DNA from: Ruegeria meonggei
GTDB taxonomy: Bacteria; Pseudomonadota; Alphaproteobacteria; Rhodobacterales; Rhodobacteraceae
DNA length: 64,000 nucleotides
Direction of reading: 5' to 3'
Assembly: GCF_900172215.1 (NCBI RefSeq)
Contig: NZ_FWFP01000012.1
Span: 95,721 to 159,720, forward strand
In this document: positions 20,270 through 30,291 of the stretch, piece after piece
Layout of the letters: every line of letters starts with the position of its first letter
Position numbering within the stretch: the first letter of the stretch is position 1
Position numbers and translations under genes: made by a program
The notes under the pieces: generated by a model
What the model saw: only the letters and a program-made list of their open reading frames with translations
Told to the model about the DNA's origin: nothing
Database searches by the model: none

Positions 20270-21499
20270 TCAATAGAAGGCTTGCAACCCGGTTTGCGCC
20301 CGCCCCAGGATCAGCGCATGTACGTCGTGCGTACCCTCATAAGTATTCACGGTCTCAAGATTAACCATGTGCCGAATGACATGGAATTCAAGTGAGATTC
20401 CATTTCCGCCATGCATGTCACGCGCCATGCGCGCAATCTCCAGCGCTTTGCCGCAATTGTTGCGCTTGATGACCGAAATCATCTCTGGCGCGGCTTCGGC
20501 CTGATCCATCAAGCGTCCGACTCGCAAACTGGCTTGAAGACCCAAGGCGATTTCCGTTTGCATGTCTGCCAGCTTGCGTTGAAACAACTGCGTTTGTGCC
20601 AGAGGTTTGTCGAACTGTTTGCGATCCAAACCGTATTGACGTGCACCGTGCCAACAACTTTCGGCCGCACCCATCACGCCCCAACTGATGCCATAGCGCG
20701 CGCGGTTCAGACACCCGAACGGACCTTTCAGCCCATGGACATGCGGCAGCAACGCGCTGTCGTCGACTTCGACGCCTTCCAGTACAATCTCGCCTGTGAT
20801 CGACGCACGCAGGCTCATCTTGTTTTGAATCTTTGGTGCGCTCAGGCCTTTGACGCCTTTTTCCAGAACAAAGCCGCGAATTTTGCCATCATGCGCATCC
20901 GATTTGGCCCAGACAACAAACACGTCGGCAATTGGTGAATTTGAGATCCACATCTTACTGCCGGTCAGCCGATATCCACCGTCGATCTTTTCGGCCCGGG
21001 TTTTCATCCCAGCGGGGTCAGAGCCCGCATCCGCCTCTGTTAGGCCGAAACATCCGATCCACTCACCGCTGGCCAGTTTCGGCAGGTATTTCCGTCGCTG
21101 TTCTTCGCTGCCATAAGCAAAGATCGGATACATCACCAACGAGCTTTGAACGGACATCATCGAGCGGTAACCGGAATCCACACGCTCAACTTCGCGCGCG
21201 ACCAGGCCGTAGGACACGTACCCTGCCCCCAGCCCGCCGTATTCTTCGGGGATCGTGGTGCCCAGCAGGCCCATTTCGCCCATTTCGCGGAAAATATCCG
21301 GGTCGGTCTCTTCGTTTTGGAATGCGTCTGTCACCCGTGGCTGCAGCTTTTCCTGAGCGTAAGCGTTGGCGCTTGCGGCGATCATGCGTTCGTCCTCGCT
21401 CAGCTGATCTGACAGGCGAAACGGGTCATCCCATGCGAACGCGCCCATGTCTGGTGCGTCTTTGGCACGCAATGTCGGCTTGGTGTCAGGGGCGTTCAT
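20270..21499 (-). CDS. gcdH: Glutaryl-CoA dehydrogenase (acyl-CoA dehydrogenase family)
   Basis: 409 residues. '[19 protein letters not shown]' (FAD site), '[17 protein letters not shown]', and '[18 protein letters not shown]' with the catalytic Glu in TYEGTHD match GCDH more closely than short-chain acyl-CoA dehydrogenases. It oxidises and decarboxylates glutaryl-CoA to crotonyl-CoA in lysine, tryptophan and aromatic degradation, passing electrons to ETF. CGGAGAAG precedes the ATG. The usual regulator and CoA-transferase partners are not adjacent. Confidence 0.9.
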   Translation of the reverse strand: MNAPDTKPTLRAKDAPDMGAFAWDDPFRLSDQLSEDERMIAASANAYAQEKLQPRVTDAFQNEETDPDIFREMGEMGLLGTTIPEEYGGLGAGYVSYGLVAREVERVDSGYRSMMSVQSSLVMYPIFAYGSEEQRRKYLPKLASGEWIGCFGLTEADAGSDPAGMKTRAEKIDGGYRLTGSKMWISNSPIADVFVVWAKSDAHDGKIRGFVLEKGVKGLSAPKIQNKMSLRASITGEIVLEGVEVDDSALLPHVHGLKGPFGCLNRARYGISWGVMGAAESCWHGARQYGLDRKQFDKPLAQTQLFQRKLADMQTEIALGLQASLRVGRLMDQAEAAPEMISVIKRNNCGKALEIARMARDMHGGNGISLEFHVIRHMVNLETVNTYEGTHDVHALILGRAQTGLQAFY

Positions 21500-21562
21500 A
21501 ATGCTTCTCCGGGCTGTCTGCTTCGCCGCAAACTAACCCGACGCAACGGTAAAAAACAGTAA

Positions 21563-21592
21563 GAGTTTTGCATCCTACCATGAGCAAAACTC
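21563..21592. promoter_or_regulatory. 9-bp inverted repeat between phoB and gcdH
   Basis: GAGTTTTGC (21563-21571) and GCAAAACTC (21584-21592), perfect, 12-base spacer. On the minus strand it is followed by TTACTGTTTTTTACC, so it may terminate the phoB transcript; its position 64 bases before gcdH also allows an operator role. Confidence 0.4.
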
Positions 21593-21627
21593 ATAGCCTT
21601 ATGCCCACACCCCTGCCCCGATGTGGT

Positions 21628-22317
21628 TCAGCCCAATGCGTAGCCAGCACCGCGTACTGTGCGCACAGGATCTTCGCCGCCATGTTGCGTCAATGCCTTG
21701 CGCAAACGACCGATGTGGACGTCCACGGTACGGGTATCGACATAGATGTCGCGCCCCCACACCCTGTCCAGCAATTGCTCTCGGCTCCAGACGCGGCCCG
21801 GTTTTTCCATAAATGTGCTCAGCAGGCGAAACTCGGTTGGCCCAAGCTTGAGAGGTTTGCTGTCGCGGCTGACCTTATGGGTTTCGGAATCCAAGATGAT
21901 ATCGTCAAATTCCAAGCGAATCCCGACGGTTGCAGGACGGACCCTGCGCAGCTGTGTGCGCACCCGAGCCATCAACTCGACCACTGAATACGGTTTGACC
22001 ACATAGTCATCCGCACCGGTTTCCAGCCCCCGAACCTTGTCGACCTCTTCCGAGCGGGCGGATAGCATGATGATGGGAATAGACCGCGTATCAGGGCGGG
22101 TTTTCAAACGGCGGCAGACCTCGATGCCACTGAGATTCGGCATCATCCAGTCCAGTACGATGATGTCCGGGCTTTCCTCATCTACCAACAGAATGGCTTC
22201 ATCGCCGCTGGCCGCTTTGGACACCCGAAATCCTTCCGCTTCGAGGTTGTAGGCCAGCACTTCCCGCTGGGCCAGTTCATCCTCGACAACCAGAACGGTT
22301 GGCTGATCAGCAGACAT
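21628..22317 (-). CDS. phoB: Phosphate regulon response regulator PhoB
   Basis: 229 residues. Receiver domain with acidic pocket 'VEDE' and phosphoacceptor D56 in 'VLDWMMP', switch 'MLSARSEE' and Lys in 'VVKPYS'; C-terminal OmpR/PhoB winged helix ('GPTEFRLLSTFMEKPGRVWSREQLLDRVWG', 'TVDVHIGRLRKAL'). When phosphorylated by PhoR it activates Pho-box promoters. Last gene of the minus-strand cluster, 12 bases after phoU, with AGGAGACGAGGG upstream. Confidence 0.96.
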   Translation of the reverse strand: MSADQPTVLVVEDELAQREVLAYNLEAEGFRVSKAASGDEAILLVDEESPDIIVLDWMMPNLSGIEVCRRLKTRPDTRSIPIIMLSARSEEVDKVRGLETGADDYVVKPYSVVELMARVRTQLRRVRPATVGIRLEFDDIILDSETHKVSRDSKPLKLGPTEFRLLSTFMEKPGRVWSREQLLDRVWGRDIYVDTRTVDVHIGRLRKALTQHGGEDPVRTVRGAGYALG

Positions 22318-22329
22318 GTCCCTCGTCTC

Positions 22330-23031
22330 CTATGCCGATTGCGACGTGATGTCGGCCTTTGGGCGCGCCTCGGTCGGTCGCTCACCGGTCACCAAATACA
22401 CCACCTGTTCGGCAATCGCGGTCACGTGATCACCCATGCGTTCGATATTCTTGGCGATGAAATGCAGGTGCATACACGAGGAAATGTTGCGCGGGTCCTC
22501 GGCCATGAAGGTCAGGAATTCGCGAAACAGCCCATTATACATCTGGTCCACTTCTTCGTCGCGTTCGATCACATCAGCAGCCAGTTCAGCATCGCGCTGA
22601 ATATAGGCATCCAGCGCATCGCGCAGCATCCGCTCAACTTCGCGCGCCATACGACGCAGAGCAGCAGCACTGCCGTTGATCTCGCCGGCGTTGACCAGAA
22701 CCGTGGTGCGCTTGGCGATGTTCTTGGAATAATCGCCAATGCGTTCAAGGTTGGCCGAGACCTTCAGCACGGACAGCACCAGACGTAGATCGCTGGCCGT
22801 TGGCGCGCGCAGGGCAATCAGGCGGGCCGTTTCCTCGTTGATCAGCTCTTCGAGCGCGTCGATGGCTTTGTCACCCTGACGCACTTCTTGCGCCAGTTCC
22901 TCGTCCCGCGTTTCAAGCGACCGGGCCGAGCTTATGATGGCGGCTTCAACCAGCCCGCCCATCTTCATGATATGGGCCTGGATCGCCTCGAGATCCCTGT
23001 CGAACGCAGATGCAATATGTTGTTCGGTCAT
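22330..23031 (-). CDS. phoU: Phosphate signalling protein PhoU
   Basis: 233 residues, two repeats of a three-helix bundle. 'AFDRDLEAIQAHIMKMGGLVE' opens the first; 'LERIGDYSKNIAKRT' and 'IERMGDHVTAIAEQVVYL' are the paired E(R)xGD metal-binding motifs. It inhibits PhoR signalling and modulates PstSCAB under phosphate excess. The family start is the ATG at 23031; the longer frame to 23130 would overlap pstB. Lies between pstB and phoB. Confidence 0.95.
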   Translation of the reverse strand: MTEQHIASAFDRDLEAIQAHIMKMGGLVEAAIISSARSLETRDEELAQEVRQGDKAIDALEELINEETARLIALRAPTASDLRLVLSVLKVSANLERIGDYSKNIAKRTTVLVNAGEINGSAAALRRMAREVERMLRDALDAYIQRDAELAADVIERDEEVDQMYNGLFREFLTFMAEDPRNISSCMHLHFIAKNIERMGDHVTAIAEQVVYLVTGERPTEARPKADITSQSA

Positions 23032-23047
23032 CAGAATATACCTGTGC

Positions 23048-23845
23048 TCAGCCGATACGGCCAGTGATGTAACTTTCGGTGCGGGGATCTTCGGGGTTGG
23101 TAAAGATCTGCCCGGTCTCACCGTATTCAACGAGATTACCCAGATGGAAAAACGCCGTTTTCTGGCTGACCCGCGCGGCCTGTTGCATCGAGTGGGTCAC
23201 AATCACGACCGAATAGCGCGAGCGCAGGTCGTCGATCAGTTCCTCGACCTGAGCGGTCGCAATCGGGTCCAGAGCCGAGCACGGTTCGTCCATCAGCAGA
23301 ACCTCGGGCTCGGTCGCCACTGCGCGGGCAATACACAGACGCTGTTGCTGACCGCCCGACAGGCCGGTGCCCGGTGCGTCCAGGCGGTCTTTGACCTCAT
23401 CCCAGATCGCACCACGGCGCAGGGATTTTTCGACGATCTCATCCAGTTCCGCCTTGTTCCGGGCAAGGCCATGGATGCGCGGGCCGTATGCGACGTTGTC
23501 ATAAATCGACTTGGGGAACGGGTTGGGTTTCTGGAACACCATGCCGACCTTGGCGCGCAGTTGAACAGGGTCAACGCGTTTGTCATAGATATCTTCACCA
23601 TCGAGCAGGATATCGCCCTGTACCCGGCAGATGTCGATCGTGTCGTTCATCCGGTTCAGACACCGCAGGAATGTCGACTTACCACAACCTGACGGGCCGA
23701 TAAACGCGGTCACGGTCTTGTCTTCGATTTCAACATCCACGTCCTTGATGGCGTGGGTATCGCCGTAATGGACCTGAACCTTGTTCGCGGCGATCTTGAT
23801 TGCTTTGGAGTCCACGGTTCTCTCCACTCGTGTCATGTCATTCAT
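23048..23845 (-). CDS. pstB: Phosphate ABC transporter ATP-binding protein
   Basis: 265 residues. Walker A '[19 protein letters not shown]', Q-loop '[19 protein letters not shown]', signature '[14 protein letters not shown]', Walker B '[13 protein letters not shown]' and '[10 protein letters not shown]' are exact PstB motifs. It powers phosphate uptake by PstAC. The ATG at 23845 has GGGTG upstream; another ATG at 23857, immediately after the pstA stop, would add four residues. Confidence 0.96.
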   Translation of the reverse strand: MNDMTRVERTVDSKAIKIAANKVQVHYGDTHAIKDVDVEIEDKTVTAFIGPSGCGKSTFLRCLNRMNDTIDICRVQGDILLDGEDIYDKRVDPVQLRAKVGMVFQKPNPFPKSIYDNVAYGPRIHGLARNKAELDEIVEKSLRRGAIWDEVKDRLDAPGTGLSGGQQQRLCIARAVATEPEVLLMDEPCSALDPIATAQVEELIDDLRSRYSVVIVTHSMQQAARVSQKTAFFHLGNLVEYGETGQIFTNPEDPRTESYITGRIG

Positions 23846-23857
23846 AATAGCACCCAT

Positions 23858-25219
23858 CTACCAGCGGCGTTCAAAGCGGCGGCGCAGGATGACCGCAATG
23901 GTGTTCATTGTGACGAGGAAGATCAACAGGATGATGATGCCCCCCCATGCGCGTTCGTAAAAGGCCGGATCGGCGCGCTTGGACCATTCATAGATCTGCG
24001 CAGGCATCGCTGAGTTTGGCGACAAGAAACCTGCAACTACGCCGTCTGGAGCGTTCGAGGCGATAAAACCTACCATCCCGATCAGCAGCAGCGGCGCAGT
24101 TTCTCCAAGTGCCTGCGCCAGGCCAATGATCGTACCGGTCAGAATACCGGGCGCGGCCAGCGGCAGAACATGGTGGAACACCGCCTGCATTTTCGAGGCC
24201 CCGACCCCAAGCGCCGCATCGCGGATCGACGGCGGCACGGCCTTTAGCGAGGCCCGGGTCGAGATGATGATTGTCGGCAGTGTCATCAGCGTCAGCACCA
24301 GCCCCCCCACCAGCGGAGCTGACGTCGGCAGATGCATATAGTTGATAAACACGGCCAGACCAAGGATACCAAACACGATGGACGGCACCGCAGCCAGGTT
24401 CGAGATGTTCACCTCGATGATGTCAGTCAGCCGGTTCTGCGGCGCGAACTCTTCAAGATAGATCGAAGCCGCAACGCCAATCGGCAGCGCCAACGCCAGC
24501 ACCACAAACATCATGAACAACGAGCCCAGCATCGCCACACCAATCCCCGCAGCCTCGGGCCGTTGATCCGAGGCATCAGTGCCAAAGATAAAGTCCGGAT
24601 TGAAGGCCTTGTATAGCACTCCGGCGTTCCGCAATTGGTCAACGAAGTCCAGTTGTTCGACCGAAATTCCCTTGTCGTTTGCAATCGACTCGCGGCTGAC
24701 ACGACCTTTCATGTAGCCATCGACGCGGCTGTTGACCAAGAACCTAAAGCTGACGGTTTCGCCGATCTTGCCGGGGTTGGCGATGACAAAGTTCCGCAGC
24801 TCAGCCTGTGCCGCCTTGGACAGGATCTTGCCCATCTCCTTAGGGGTCAGTCCAGACTGAATGCCCAGCTTTTCTACTTCGCTTTCCAATGCCGAGGCGA
24901 TCAGAGGCGCATAGCCAAAGGTTGAAACCTTTTTGATATCCTCGATATTGCGGTTGCCCTTCTTGTCCAACTTGTCGGCTTTCAGCTCGACATTCAGATC
25001 AAGAAAACTCTGTTGGAACGCGCCTGTTCCGGCGGTTACGATATTGGTCACAAGCACGACCAGCATCAGCAGGCCGATACCGATGGCGACAATCCCGTAG
25101 AACTTGAACCGGGTCTCGGCTGCGTTGCGCTTTTTGGTTCGCGCGTCCATTTTGAACAGAGATTCGCTCTTGGGCTTGGCAGTCGGAGTGGCTTCGGACG
25201 ATTGGGAAAAATCGGTCAT
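23858..25219 (-). CDS. pstA: Phosphate ABC transporter permease PstA
   Basis: 453 residues, longer than E. coli PstA (about 296) because of an N-terminal periplasmic insertion (DUF3333-type) between the first membrane helix at about 40-62 and the permease core from about residue 225. The core has 'SIYLEEFAP', 'AVPSIVFGILGLAVF' and the EAA-like loop 'AALGVGASKMQAVFHHVLPLAAPGILTG'. Inner-membrane channel subunit for phosphate. The ATG overlaps the pstC stop by 4 bases. Confidence 0.95.
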   Translation of the reverse strand: MTDFSQSSEATPTAKPKSESLFKMDARTKKRNAAETRFKFYGIVAIGIGLLMLVVLVTNIVTAGTGAFQQSFLDLNVELKADKLDKKGNRNIEDIKKVSTFGYAPLIASALESEVEKLGIQSGLTPKEMGKILSKAAQAELRNFVIANPGKIGETVSFRFLVNSRVDGYMKGRVSRESIANDKGISVEQLDFVDQLRNAGVLYKAFNPDFIFGTDASDQRPEAAGIGVAMLGSLFMMFVVLALALPIGVAASIYLEEFAPQNRLTDIIEVNISNLAAVPSIVFGILGLAVFINYMHLPTSAPLVGGLVLTLMTLPTIIISTRASLKAVPPSIRDAALGVGASKMQAVFHHVLPLAAPGILTGTIIGLAQALGETAPLLLIGMVGFIASNAPDGVVAGFLSPNSAMPAQIYEWSKRADPAFYERAWGGIIILLIFLVTMNTIAVILRRRFERRW

Positions 25220-26688
25220 TCGTACTGCTCCCGGTATTTGCGTACGATGTAGAGGGCAAAGATATTCAGCCCCAGCGTGATGATGAACAGGGTCAGACCC
25301 AGCGCAAAGGCCACCAATGTCTCGGGGCTGGCGAAATCCGTGTCACCGGTCAGCTGACTGACGATACGGGTGGTGATTGTTGTCATTGCCTCGAACGGGT
25401 TGCCCGAGAATTTGGCGATTGCGCCCGCGGCCATCACCACGATCATCGTCTCACCAATTGCGCGGCTTGCGGCCAGAAGGATGGCACCGACGATCCCTGG
25501 CAATGCAGCGGGCAGAATGACACTGCGCACGGTTTCGGAATGAGTCGCACCCAATCCAAGCGAGCCGTCACGCATCGATTGCGGAACTGCGTTGATAATG
25601 TCGTCCGACAGCGAGGATACAAACGGGATCAGCATGATGCCCATGACCAAACCGGCAGTCAGAACCGCATTGGAGCTGGCCATCCAACCGACACCCAGCA
25701 TCCCACCGTCCCCGAACATGGACACCAGCGCAGGACCCACTGTCAGCAAGGCAAACAGACCGTAAACGATTGTCGGAATACCCGCCAGGATCTCAAGCAA
25801 TGGCTTGGCAACCGAACGGGTCGCGCCAGACGCGTATTCCGACAAATAAATCGCCGCGAACAGTCCGATGGGGACTGCGACCAACAGGGCGATCAATGAA
25901 ATATAGAGAGTGCCCCACAACAATGGAAGGATTGACAGTTCACTTCCGCCGCGAAAATTCGGAGCCCAGGTGCCGCCAAAAAAGAAATCCTTCCAGGAAT
26001 GCAACTGGAAGAAGTTCATCGTCTCGAACACCATCGACAGAACAATTCCCACCGTGGTCAGGATGGCAATGGAAGCGGCCAGCAGCAAAAGAGCCAGAAC
26101 CCCCTGCTCGACCACGTTACGGGCCCGAAATTCTTTGTGCGTTCGGATATAGGCAAATGCCGCCCCCAACAGCGCAAGGGACAGAACAACCACTTGCATG
26201 GCGACTGATCCGGTCGTGGTCATGCTTCGGTATTTCTGCGCCGCAACCAGAATGGGCTGAGTGATGTCCTGGGTCAGTACCTGACCGGCATCTTTCAGCG
26301 TCTGCGTCAGTTCTTCGATATCGGCATCCGCGTTTGAGGCCTGAGCCTGTGAAATGGCTCCGGCGGCCACGGCACCATCCAAACCATCCGAAACGCGGCG
26401 TACTTCGCTCATGGCCAGACCGCGGTCTGCCCCCTCAGGCAGGGCCTGATCGGGGATCAGACCCGATACGGTGCTGTTCACGATCATCGGTTGCACCAGC
26501 AGCCAGATCATAAGCAGACCCAACGCAGGAACCAAAGCGGTCAGGGCAACGTTGTAGCCATAGTAAGAGGGAAGAGAATGCAATTCGCGGACATTGCCGC
26601 CGGCACTTGAAAGTGCGCGGGATCGGCCCGTGAAATATCCAATCACTGCCAGCGCAAGCAGGATAAGCAACAACCAGGAAATCGCCAT
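25216..26688 (-). CDS. pstC: Phosphate ABC transporter permease PstC
   Basis: 490 residues, with an N-terminal extra region (two membrane helices flanking a periplasmic domain) ahead of the usual permease core. Core motifs are 'FFFGGTWAPNF', 'AIYLSEYA', 'EILAGIPTIVYGLFAL' and the EAA loop 'SLGLGATHSETVRSVILPAALPGIVGA'. Forms the channel with PstA. Separated from pstS by 82 bases that hold a terminator-like hairpin, so it should be transcribed at a lower level than pstS. Confidence 0.95.
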   Translation of the reverse strand: MAISWLLLILLALAVIGYFTGRSRALSSAGGNVRELHSLPSYYGYNVALTALVPALGLLMIWLLVQPMIVNSTVSGLIPDQALPEGADRGLAMSEVRRVSDGLDGAVAAGAISQAQASNADADIEELTQTLKDAGQVLTQDITQPILVAAQKYRSMTTTGSVAMQVVVLSLALLGAAFAYIRTHKEFRARNVVEQGVLALLLLAASIAILTTVGIVLSMVFETMNFFQLHSWKDFFFGGTWAPNFRGGSELSILPLLWGTLYISLIALLVAVPIGLFAAIYLSEYASGATRSVAKPLLEILAGIPTIVYGLFALLTVGPALVSMFGDGGMLGVGWMASSNAVLTAGLVMGIMLIPFVSSLSDDIINAVPQSMRDGSLGLGATHSETVRSVILPAALPGIVGAILLAASRAIGETMIVVMAAGAIAKFSGNPFEAMTTITTRIVSQLTGDTDFASPETLVAFALGLTLFIITLGLNIFALYIVRKYREQYE

Positions 26689-26719
26689 GAGAGCTCCGTG
26701 GGGATGGCAGTACGAGAGT

Positions 26720-26757
26720 CAAAAAGAACCGGGGCGCGCAGTAACCGCCCCGGTTCT
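26720..26757 (-). terminator. Attenuating terminator between pstS and pstC
   Basis: Minus strand: AGAACCGGGGCG (26746-26757), 9-base loop, CGCCCCGGTTCT (26725-26736), then TTTTGAC. A perfect 12-bp stem with a short U-run fits partial termination that lets the binding protein be made in excess. Confidence 0.8.
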
Positions 26758-26770
26758 GTTCGTATGGTTA

Positions 26771-27826
26771 TTAAGAACCGCCGCCTAGGACGGTCTCGTT
26801 TGCAACGGCTTCCTGAACTTTTACCAGCTCAGGGTCCGAGACCAGGCCGTATTCGGCCAACGGGCCGTCGGGGCCAGCAATCTCGTCCGCAACGAAGAAT
26901 TCGGCGTATTCTTTCAGGCCGGGGATCACGCCGATATGCGCCTTCTTGACGTAGAAGAACAGCGGGCGCGAGACCGGGTATTCGCCAGTTGCGATCGACT
27001 CGGTCGAAGGAACGATACCCGACATGGTCGCAACCTGCAGTTTGTCGGTGTTGTTCTCGTAGAACGCCAGACCAAAGACACCAATGCCGTCTTTGTTGCT
27101 GTCGATACGGGCCAATGTCTCGGTATAGTCGCCGTCAATGTCGACCGATACGCCATCGGTCCGCAGCGCGATACAGGCTTTCTCGGCAGCTTTTTTCTTG
27201 GCTTTGTCGTTGTCGCCTTCGGCAGCGGCCAGGTAAGCATCGAAGTCACCCAGGTGCTCACAGCCTGCAAGGATCACCTTGTCTTCGAACACTTCGCGGG
27301 TGCCGTGCTTGGTGCCAGGGATGAAGGCAGCGATCGGCTGCGCCGGGAACGCAGGGTTCACGTCGGCCCAGGTTTTGTTCGGGTTGTCGACCAGCTGGCC
27401 GTCAACAACAATCTGAGCGGACAGAGCGTTATACCAATCTTCGGGCGTGAACTCGAACGAGTTGCCGTTGATGTCGGATGCGAAAACGATGCCGTCATAA
27501 CCGATCTGAACTTCGATGATGTCGGTCACACCCGCATCGGCACAAGCTTTGATTTCTTTTTCACGGATCTGACGCGACGCGTTCGCAACGTCGATTGTAT
27601 TTTCGCCAACACCTTCACAGAAACGCTTGAGGCCAGCAGAAGACCCACCCGATTCTACAACCGGTGTCGGGAAGTCAAAGTTTTCACCGAAGGCTTCTGC
27701 AACGATCGAAGCGTAAGGCAGAACGGTTGACGAACCTGCAACCTGTACTTGGTCACGCGCAGTGGCGGTGGTGGCCGATACGGCCGCGATGGCCAGGGCC
27801 GAAGCCGACAGTTTTACAAAGGACAT
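26771..27826 (-). CDS. pstS: Phosphate ABC transporter substrate-binding protein PstS
   Basis: 351 residues. Signal peptide MSFVKLSASALAIAAVSATTATA. Mature start 'RDQVQVAGSSTVLPYASIVAEAF' contains the phosphate-binding 'GSSTV', followed by 'ESGGSSAGLKRFCEG' and 'SRQIREKE', the second phosphate-contact region. Periplasmic high-affinity phosphate receptor. A Pho box lies 84-112 bases upstream of the ATG, and a good AAGGAGA precedes the start. Confidence 0.96.
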   Translation of the reverse strand: MSFVKLSASALAIAAVSATTATARDQVQVAGSSTVLPYASIVAEAFGENFDFPTPVVESGGSSAGLKRFCEGVGENTIDVANASRQIREKEIKACADAGVTDIIEVQIGYDGIVFASDINGNSFEFTPEDWYNALSAQIVVDGQLVDNPNKTWADVNPAFPAQPIAAFIPGTKHGTREVFEDKVILAGCEHLGDFDAYLAAAEGDNDKAKKKAAEKACIALRTDGVSVDIDGDYTETLARIDSNKDGIGVFGLAFYENNTDKLQVATMSGIVPSTESIATGEYPVSRPLFFYVKKAHIGVIPGLKEYAEFFVADEIAGPDGPLAEYGLVSDPELVKVQEAVANETVLGGGS

Positions 27827-27909
27827 TTCAGTCTCCTTGAGAATTATAGGTAGTGATCATCCCCATGATGATCTTGCGCACACCACTAAGAGGCAGGCGT
27901 AAGTGTTTT

Positions 27910-27938
27910 GTGACAGGTGTGTAACAGCTTTATGACAC
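27910..27938 (-). promoter_or_regulatory. Pho box upstream of pstS (PhoB binding site)
   Basis: On the minus strand three 7-mers repeat with an 11-base period: GTGTCAT, CTGTTAC, CTGTCAC, each followed by 4 bases. This matches the CTGTCAT-N4-CTGTCAT direct-repeat layout of PhoB sites and explains phosphate-starvation control of pstSCAB-phoU-phoB. The leader also has a GATGATC/GATCATC hairpin (27855-27873). Confidence 0.85.
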
Positions 27939-28032
27939 TGTCCGATAAAATGGACTGTTCCTACGCAAAGCAGCCATGCGACTATTACATAGGATGTGGT
28001 GCCGTACCTTGGTGACCCGGGAGTTTTTACGT

Positions 28033-29079
28033 CTATCGAGGCAGAATAACTGTAAAAACAGCGCCTTTGCCCAATTCGCTTTCCACCCGCAGGCGTCCGC
28101 GGTGACGATTGATAATGTGTTTCACAATCGCAAGCCCCAGACCGGTTCCGCCCAGCTCTCGGGACCTGTGACTGTCGGCGCGATAGAACCGCTCGGTCAG
28201 CCGGGGCAAGTGAGTCGCATCAATGCCCGGACCTTTATCGATGATCTGTACCCGAACGGCGGGTCCACGCATCGCCGTATCCCGATCAGAGGACAATACG
28301 CGCACTTCGACACTACCGCCGCTGCCCCCGTATTTGATCGCGTTTTCGATCAGGTTGGTGAACACCTGACGCAACTGATCGCTGTCACCGGTCAAAGACA
28401 CCGGGCCATCAGGGGCGTTCAGTGTCAGCACCACGCTGGACGCCTCGGCCAGCGGCCGCAGATTGTTCAACGTGGATTGCAACAGCGCCGTCAGTTCAAG
28501 CTGTTCCCGGGGGCGGATGCGTTCCTCGCTTTCGACCCGGTTCAGGGACAGCAAATCCCCAACAAGCCGATTCATGCGGTTTGCTTCATCCATCATGATC
28601 TGAAGAAACCGCTCGCGGGCAGAGACGTCATCACGGGCAGGTCCGCGCAGCGTTTCGATAAATCCCATCAGAGCAGTCAGCGGCGTGCGTAGCTCGTGGC
28701 TGACATTGGCCACAAAGTCGCGCCGCATCTGACTGGCATGTTCCAGATGGGTAACGTCCTGAAACACCACCAGGACCGCACCACCGGACACAGCGCCCAC
28801 CCCGTTCATATACCGGCATTCAACTTCGAACGTTGTGTCCTGTGCGCCATCGTTGGACAGGTGCCGAGTTCTTGCCGGGCCTTTGGTGCGCAGGCTTTGC
28901 TCCATCGCTTCGATCACCTGCGGCTGCCTGAGGATCGTTGCAAAATGGCGGCCGGTGATGTTTTGGCCCAGCAAGGTTCTGGCGTCCGTGTTGGCGGCGA
29001 TGATCCGCTCTGTCTGATCCACCATAAGAGTCGGCATCGGAACAGCCGATACAACTTCGGCGAGCAGTTCGTTTGACAT
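28033..29079 (-). CDS. phoR: Phosphate regulon sensor histidine kinase PhoR
   Basis: 348 residues. PAS domain at about 8-110, HisKA box 'DFVANVSHELRTPLTALMGF' with H128, N box 'QVFTNLIENAIKYGG', G1 'DKGPGI' and G2 'GGTGLGLAIVKHIINRH'. It phosphorylates PhoB on phosphate limitation. No transmembrane helix is present and an in-frame TAG lies two codons before the ATG, so the protein seems to lack the membrane anchor of E. coli PhoR and may rely on PhoU/Pst contact. First gene of the pho cluster. Confidence 0.93.
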   Translation of the reverse strand: MSNELLAEVVSAVPMPTLMVDQTERIIAANTDARTLLGQNITGRHFATILRQPQVIEAMEQSLRTKGPARTRHLSNDGAQDTTFEVECRYMNGVGAVSGGAVLVVFQDVTHLEHASQMRRDFVANVSHELRTPLTALMGFIETLRGPARDDVSARERFLQIMMDEANRMNRLVGDLLSLNRVESEERIRPREQLELTALLQSTLNNLRPLAEASSVVLTLNAPDGPVSLTGDSDQLRQVFTNLIENAIKYGGSGGSVEVRVLSSDRDTAMRGPAVRVQIIDKGPGIDATHLPRLTERFYRADSHRSRELGGTGLGLAIVKHIINRHRGRLRVESELGKGAVFTVILPR

Positions 29080-29111
29080 GAGCTAATTCTCGTGTGGTTT
29101 CGCAGATCGCC

Positions 29112-29636
29112 TTACTGGACGGGCTTCATCGTGTCGCGGAACTTGCGCATGTTGTCCTGGTAGTGCAGCGCACTGAATGTGATTTTTTGGGCGGCGGCCT
29201 CGCCCAATTGTCGGACAACCTTGCCAGGTGCGCCCATGACCAGAGAATTGTCTGGGATCTCTTTGCCCTCAGTGATCAGAGCCCCTGCCCCAATCAGGCA
29301 GTTTTTCCCGATCTTCGCGCCATTCAGAACGATGGCCCCCATCCCGATCAGGGTGTTGTCGCCAATTGTGCACCCGTGCAGCATGACCTTGTGTCCGATG
29401 GTGCAGTTCTTGCCGATGGTCAGCGGGAAACCGGCGTCGATATGCATGACACAGTTCTCCTGAACATTACTGCCCTCACCAATCCGGATTTCTTCGTGAT
29501 CGGCGCGGATGGTGCAGCCAAACCAGACCGAAGCCCCCTGCTCCAGCACCACTTTGCCGATTAGATTGGCGTCCGGTGCGACCCATGTGTCGTCGTGGAG
29601 TTGCGGCGCGTGATCACCCAAGGCGTATATGGTCAT
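29112..29636 (-). CDS. Gamma carbonic anhydrase family protein
   Basis: 174 residues forming a left-handed beta-helix of hexapeptide repeats ('[28 protein letters not shown]'). The three zinc/iron ligands are in 'VMHIDAG', 'IGHKVMLHG' (two His). Members hydrate CO2 or are inactive structural or transferase relatives (YrdA/CaiE-like); activity cannot be decided here. Its ATG overlaps the gmk stop by 4 bases. Confidence 0.88.
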   Translation of the reverse strand: MTIYALGDHAPQLHDDTWVAPDANLIGKVVLEQGASVWFGCTIRADHEEIRIGEGSNVQENCVMHIDAGFPLTIGKNCTIGHKVMLHGCTIGDNTLIGMGAIVLNGAKIGKNCLIGAGALITEGKEIPDNSLVMGAPGKVVRQLGEAAAQKITFSALHYQDNMRKFRDTMKPVQ

Positions 29637-30274
29637 GCCAATCTCTCAAATTCGTTTTGCAATGTCCGTACGTGATCTTGCAATCTTGGTTGCTGAATGC
29701 GGCGCATACGCTCGGCACTGACGATGGTTTTCAGCTTGTCTTCGGTTTCATCCAGATCGTCATTGACCAGCACATAGTCATAGTAGCCCCAGTGGCTGAT
29801 CTCGTCCCAACTTTTCAGCATCCGCTTCGATATTACGTCTTCACTGTCCTGCCCCCGGCCTTCCAGCCTGCGGCGCAGTTCGGGGATCGACGGAGGCAGG
29901 ATAAAGATCGACAGCGCATGTTTGCCCAGATCCGAGTTCCTGATCTGCACTTCACCCTGCCAGTCCACATCAAACAACACATCCATGCCCGCATTGATTG
30001 ACTCGCGGACCGGACCAGCAGGAGAGCCGTAGAAATTGCCAAACACGTGGGCGTGTTCCAGCATTTGACCTTCGGACACCTGCTGTCTGAATTCATCTTC
30101 GCCAAGGAAGTAATACTCGCGCCCATGCTCTTCACCCGGTCGCGGCGCGCGGGTGGTGGCTGAAATCGAGAACTTCAGCCCACTGTCCCACTTCATCAAC
30201 CGTTTGGCCAAGGTCGATTTTCCAGCCCCCGAAGGTGAGGACAGAATGATTAAAAGGCCGCGTCGATCCGCCAT
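29633..30274 (-). CDS. gmk: Guanylate kinase
   Basis: 213 residues. P-loop '[15 protein letters not shown]', '[21 protein letters not shown]' (GMP binding) and '[14 protein letters not shown]' are definitive. It converts GMP to GDP with ATP. ATG at 30274 is chosen because AGGAG lies eight bases upstream; an ATG at 30292 would add six residues. Operon yicC-gmk-carbonic anhydrase. Confidence 0.96.
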   Translation of the reverse strand: MADRRGLLIILSSPSGAGKSTLAKRLMKWDSGLKFSISATTRAPRPGEEHGREYYFLGEDEFRQQVSEGQMLEHAHVFGNFYGSPAGPVRESINAGMDVLFDVDWQGEVQIRNSDLGKHALSIFILPPSIPELRRRLEGRGQDSEDVISKRMLKSWDEISHWGYYDYVLVNDDLDETEDKLKTIVSAERMRRIQQPRLQDHVRTLQNEFERLA

Positions 30275-30291
30275 TTGGGGCGCTCCTGTCA

